Positions 42,544 through 46,257 of a stretch of 46,257 nt of DNA are shown here, one piece after another. The stretch is taken from positions 1-46,257 of the forward strand of contig NZ_KV917373.1 in NCBI RefSeq assembly GCF_002019635.1, in the 5' to 3' direction. Made by a program: the position numbers and the translations under genes. The notes beneath the pieces were generated by a model. It ran no database searches. It saw only the letters and a list, made by a program, of their open reading frames with translations, and was not told the DNA's origin. Within the stretch, counting starts at the first letter, position 1. Every line of letters begins with the position of its first letter. The stretch comes from Metabacillus halosaccharovorans. GTDB taxonomy: Bacteria; Bacillota; Bacilli; Bacillales; Bacillaceae.

Positions 42544-42614
42544 AATAGTTGAAAAACATTAGAGAAGTGTCAAATATGAAAAATGTTCAATCCATCTTTT
42601 AAAGGTGGTTTTGG

Positions 42615-43208
42615 TTATTTCCTCCCAACATACTTATACGAATAAATATGTGTTTTTGTAAGATCAATAACTTCCCTTATAAACTCCTCTTCCGTCTCAA
42701 TAAATCCATTTTCAATCCAATTATGAAGAAGTCCGTAAAAGCCGTAGGCAGTATAACGCTTAAAATACTCCATATTAACCGGGATATTGTCGATTGTTTC
42801 AAACACAAACTGTTCTTGATAGATTTTTAAGATCGTTTGGGGAAAACGTGTATGTAGTCCTGGAATTGTGTCATCAAAGTTTATGAGTTCAAAGAAATTT
42901 CTATTCTGATAAATATACGAAACAATATGAAAAGATGGTGCTTTTAGGTTTTCGGTATAATTTTTCTGACCAGGTGTATAAGGTTTGCCTACTGATGATT
43001 CTAACCCCTGAAGCATAGACATAAGTAAATCTTCTGCTAACTCAATTTTGTCTTGGTAATGAACATAAAAGGTACTGCGATTATAAGCGGCATAATCCAC
43101 AATATCCTTTACAGTTACCGCATGGTAGCCTTCTTCTTTTATAAGAGCAATTAATGCTTGCTTCAAATGTGTTTTTGTTCGATTTTGTCGTTGAGATGGT
43201 GTGTTCAT
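42615..43208 (-). CDS. TetR family transcriptional regulator
   Basis: 197 residues: helix-turn-helix at about 12-58 (LKQALIALIKEEGYHAVTVKDIVDYAAYNRSTFYVHYQDK), C-terminal domain of the DhaS-like type (WIENGFIETEEEFIREVIDL). The start of the gene is 38 bases from a perfect palindrome shared with the divergent SDR operon, so it very likely represses that operon and itself. Confidence 0.85.
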   Translation of the reverse strand: MNTPSQRQNRTKTHLKQALIALIKEEGYHAVTVKDIVDYAAYNRSTFYVHYQDKIELAEDLLMSMLQGLESSVGKPYTPGQKNYTENLKAPSFHIVSYIYQNRNFFELINFDDTIPGLHTRFPQTILKIYQEQFVFETIDNIPVNMEYFKRYTAYGFYGLLHNWIENGFIETEEEFIREVIDLTKTHIYSYKYVGRK

Positions 43209-43246
43209 AAAAAAACCTCGCTCAAAATAGACAGATTGAGTAAAAA

Positions 43247-43263
43247 TGTCTAAGGATTAGACA
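43247..43263. promoter_or_regulatory. Perfect operator palindrome between TetR and SDR genes
   Basis: TGTCTAAggaTTAGACA: seven perfect pairs around a 3-base centre, in the 150-base divergent intergenic region. Size and place are typical of TetR operators. Confidence 0.7.
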
Positions 43264-43358
43264 CTTCATAAAATCTTAATGATTTTTTAGTCAAAAACAA
43301 AGGAGTAGAATTAAATTGTACACATAATAGTAAAAAAATATAAGTAGGAGGATGTAAA

Positions 43359-44096
43359 ATGGGTAAATTACAAGATAAAGTAGCCGTGATTACTGGTGGA
43401 GCATCTGGAATTGGAGCTGCAACAGCACGACTATTTGTTTCAGAAGGTGCTAAGGTCGTACTAGTAGACTTAAATGAAGAGAAGGGAATGGCTTTTGAAA
43501 CTGAATTGAAAACGCTTAATAATGAAGCTCTTTTTATTAAAGCAAATATTACAAGTGAAGATGAAGTGGTTAATATTTTCAAACAAACAATTGAAGTCTT
43601 CGGTAAAGTGGATATTGTGTTCAACAATGCGGGGATAGGCCGTGTCCAACCTTCACATGAGCTAGAATATTCAGAATGGAGAAACACAGTAAATGTTGAT
43701 TTGGATGGTGTCTTTTTAGTGGCACGAGAATCAATTCGCGAAATGTTAAAAACAGGTGGGGGTACGATTGTGAATACCGCATCTATGTACGGATTGGTAG
43801 GCTCGCCTGGTTCAGCAGCATATAACGCTGCAAAAGGTGGAGTTGTGAATTTAACACGCTCATTGGCGCTTGAATATGCCGAAAAAAACATCCGTGTTAA
43901 CGCATTATGTCCCGGTTTTATTGATACGCCAATTATTCCAGAAGAAAGCAAGCAGGTATTAGCTGCAGCAACACCAATGAAACGTTTAGGACAAGCAGAA
44001 GAAATGGCAAAAGGCGTCTTATTCTTAGCATCTGACGATTCATCCTTTATGACAGGTAATACGTTAACAGTTGATGGAGGGTATACAGCACAATAA
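43359..44096 (+). CDS. Short-chain dehydrogenase/reductase
   Basis: 245 residues, classical SDR: TGGASGIG (12-19), Asp at the end of the second strand (VLVDLNEE) suggesting NAD(H), NNAG around 88-91, catalytic NTASM...AYNAAKGG and CPGFIDTPI; ends VDGGYTAQ. Resembles FabG-like or glucose dehydrogenase-like enzymes; substrate unknown. ATG 43359 follows GTAGGAGGAT. First gene of a pair of SDR genes under the TetR-type operator. Confidence 0.85.
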   Translation: MGKLQDKVAVITGGASGIGAATARLFVSEGAKVVLVDLNEEKGMAFETELKTLNNEALFIKANITSEDEVVNIFKQTIEVFGKVDIVFNNAGIGRVQPSHELEYSEWRNTVNVDLDGVFLVARESIREMLKTGGGTIVNTASMYGLVGSPGSAAYNAAKGGVVNLTRSLALEYAEKNIRVNALCPGFIDTPIIPEESKQVLAAATPMKRLGQAEEMAKGVLFLASDDSSFMTGNTLTVDGGYTAQ

Positions 44097-44196
44097 TGTA
44101 TTTTTTAAATAAGAAACTTCTATTTTGAACATAATTTTTAAAGGGTAATAGGTTACTTTCACCAGATAAATTGTAGTTAATAAGGAGGAAAATCAC

Positions 44197-44982
44197 ATGA
44201 ACAACCGTTTCGATGGAAAAGTCGTCTTAATTACAGGGGCAGGATCTGGCTTAGGTCAAGCAACTGCTTTACAAATCGCAAAAGAAGGAGCAAAACTATC
44301 ACTAGTTGATTTGAACTCAGCTTCATTAGAAGAAACAAAATCAAAAGTATTAGAAGTTGCACCAAATGCAGAAGTGATACTTATCACTGCTGACGTTTCA
44401 GACGAAAAAGCTGTTGAAAACTATGTAAATGAAACAGTAGCAAAGCTTGGAAAAATCGATAGTTTCTTTAATAATGCAGGGATTGAAGGAAAACAAAACT
44501 TAACAGAGGATTACGGCATTGATGAATTTCAAAAAGTTGTCGCAATCAATTTAAATGGTGTATTCTACGGAATGAAATACGTACTGAAAGTGATGAAGGA
44601 ACAAGGCTTTGGTTCAATTGTGAATACTGCTTCTGTCGGTGGAATTCGTGGAGTAGGAAATCAATCCGGATATGCAGCAAGTAAGCATGGTGTTGTCGGA
44701 TTAACGAAAAACTCCGGAATTGAATACGGTCAATATGGAATTAGTGTAAAAGCTATCGCACCAGGTGCTATTATGACTCCGATGGTTGAAGGCTCTTTAA
44801 AACAAATTGATCCTGACAATTGGGAAGAGGTAGGAAAACAATTCGTTGAACCGAATCCAATGAAACGCTTTGGTAAACCGGAAGAAGTGGGTTACTTGGC
44901 AGCGTTCCTTCTATCTGATCAAGCAAACTTCATTAATGCAACTGTTATTCCTATTGATGGTGGACAATCATATAAATATTAA
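44197..44982 (+). CDS. Short-chain dehydrogenase/reductase
   Basis: 261 residues, classical SDR: TGAGSGLG (13-20), LVDLNSAS (NAD-type Asp), NNAGIEG, catalytic NTASVGG...GYAASKHG, then APGAIMTPM and a C-terminal IDGGQSYKY. ATG 44197 follows AAGGAGGA, 100 bases after the first SDR gene with no terminator between. Two different SDRs in one unit suggest consecutive or alternative steps on related alcohols or ketones. Confidence 0.85.
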   Translation: MNNRFDGKVVLITGAGSGLGQATALQIAKEGAKLSLVDLNSASLEETKSKVLEVAPNAEVILITADVSDEKAVENYVNETVAKLGKIDSFFNNAGIEGKQNLTEDYGIDEFQKVVAINLNGVFYGMKYVLKVMKEQGFGSIVNTASVGGIRGVGNQSGYAASKHGVVGLTKNSGIEYGQYGISVKAIAPGAIMTPMVEGSLKQIDPDNWEEVGKQFVEPNPMKRFGKPEEVGYLAAFLLSDQANFINATVIPIDGGQSYKY

Positions 44983-44996
44983 TAGCTATAAATATA

Positions 44997-45020
44997 GGCA
45001 CGGGCTTTCCGTGTCTTTTT
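44997..45020 (+). terminator. Terminator of the SDR operon
   Basis: GGCACGG (44997-45003) pairs with CCGTGTC (45009-45015) with one G-T, then five T. It insulates the operon from the rRNA promoters. Confidence 0.85.
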
Positions 45021-45058
45021 GTTGTTTAGAAAATCCATAAAAATTATTAAGAAATATC

Positions 45059-45087
45059 TTGACTGTGGAATGAATATCAGTTATTCT
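45059..45087 (+). promoter_or_regulatory. rRNA operon promoter P1
   Basis: TTGACT (45059-45064), 17 bases, TATTCT (45082-45087). About 225 bases upstream of the mature 16S end. Confidence 0.7.
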
Positions 45088-45151
45088 AGGTATCTGCCAC
45101 GAAAAAGAATGATTAAACAATATTTCAAAATAATAAATTTAAAAAATGTTG

Positions 45152-45180
45152 TTGACTTCGTTAACTCTTGATGGTATGAT
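45152..45180 (+). promoter_or_regulatory. rRNA operon promoter P2
   Basis: TTGACT (45152-45157), 17 bases, TATGAT (45175-45180), 93 bases after P1: the tandem P1/P2 layout of Bacillus rrn operons. The leader between P2 and the 16S contains TGATCTTTGAAAACTAAAC, usual in Bacillus rRNA leaders. Confidence 0.8.
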
Positions 45181-45309
45181 AAATACCTAGTCGTTAATGA
45201 CTGGTAAATGATCTTTGAAAACTAAACAAAACCAAGCGTGCCAACGTTAATTTCGATTAACAAAAACGTACTATAATAGTACAAAACTTTTATGAGCTAT
45301 ATCAAACAC

Positions 45310-46257
<948 letters not shown>

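Overview
The window is AT-rich, Shine-Dalgarno-led DNA of a Bacillaceae bacterium (Bacillus in the broad sense). It ends in the first ~950 bases of a 16S rRNA gene whose sequence is Bacillus-like. TTG and GTG starts behind strong GGAGG-type sites, BceRS/BceAB-type genes, a YabR protein and an LPNTA-anchored surface enzyme fit this. I cannot fix the genus by eye.

Layout. 1-5.1 kb: a truncated acetyltransferase, yabR, an orphan pair of DppB/DppC-type permeases, a GNAT and a TetR regulator. 5.4-10 kb: a YhfM-like lipoprotein, a cupin, an S51 peptidase, a CPCC protein, and an autoregulated TetR gene with a monooxygenase-like ABM protein. 10.3-14.8 kb: a Bce-type response regulator and kinase facing a BceAB-type ABC transporter whose permease gene is split by a frameshift. 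15-23 kb: small accessory genes (Lrp with a CMD protein, GNAT, a lipoprotein with a stop codon in its signal peptide, SDR with TetR, SMI1/KNR4, alpha/beta hydrolase, MerR with a CPBP protease). They are separated by a dispersed family of hairpin-terminator repeats, several of them not placed behind any gene.

23.2-30 kb is the most interesting part. Three tandem copies of a lipoprotein gene, each with a duplicated leader, precede a 710-residue protein. That protein has an N-terminal lipase-like domain (GHSLGG) and a long helical C-terminal half, and a tightly coupled 109-residue helical protein follows it. The middle lipoprotein is followed by an orphan 74-codon copy of the toxin's N-terminus. 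This resembles the reverse-arranged type VII secreted lipase toxins (TslA type) with lipoprotein immunity, here with an amplified, mosaic immunity array.

30-35 kb: a LysE exporter with an AraC regulator, two small membrane proteins, a decayed phage-type DnaD gene and an NAD(P)-binding protein. 35.3-42.5 kb: one 2389-codon gene for a secreted, sortase-anchored multi-enzyme. It carries a lamin-tail domain, OB-like domains, an EEP nuclease, two nearly identical 5'-nucleotidase modules, an 18-unit GENP repeat and LPNTA. A Pho-box-like array lies upstream, suggesting extracellular nucleic acid breakdown for phosphate. 42.6-45 kb: a TetR gene diverging from two SDR genes across a perfect palindrome. 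45-46.3 kb: tandem rRNA promoters and 16S rRNA.
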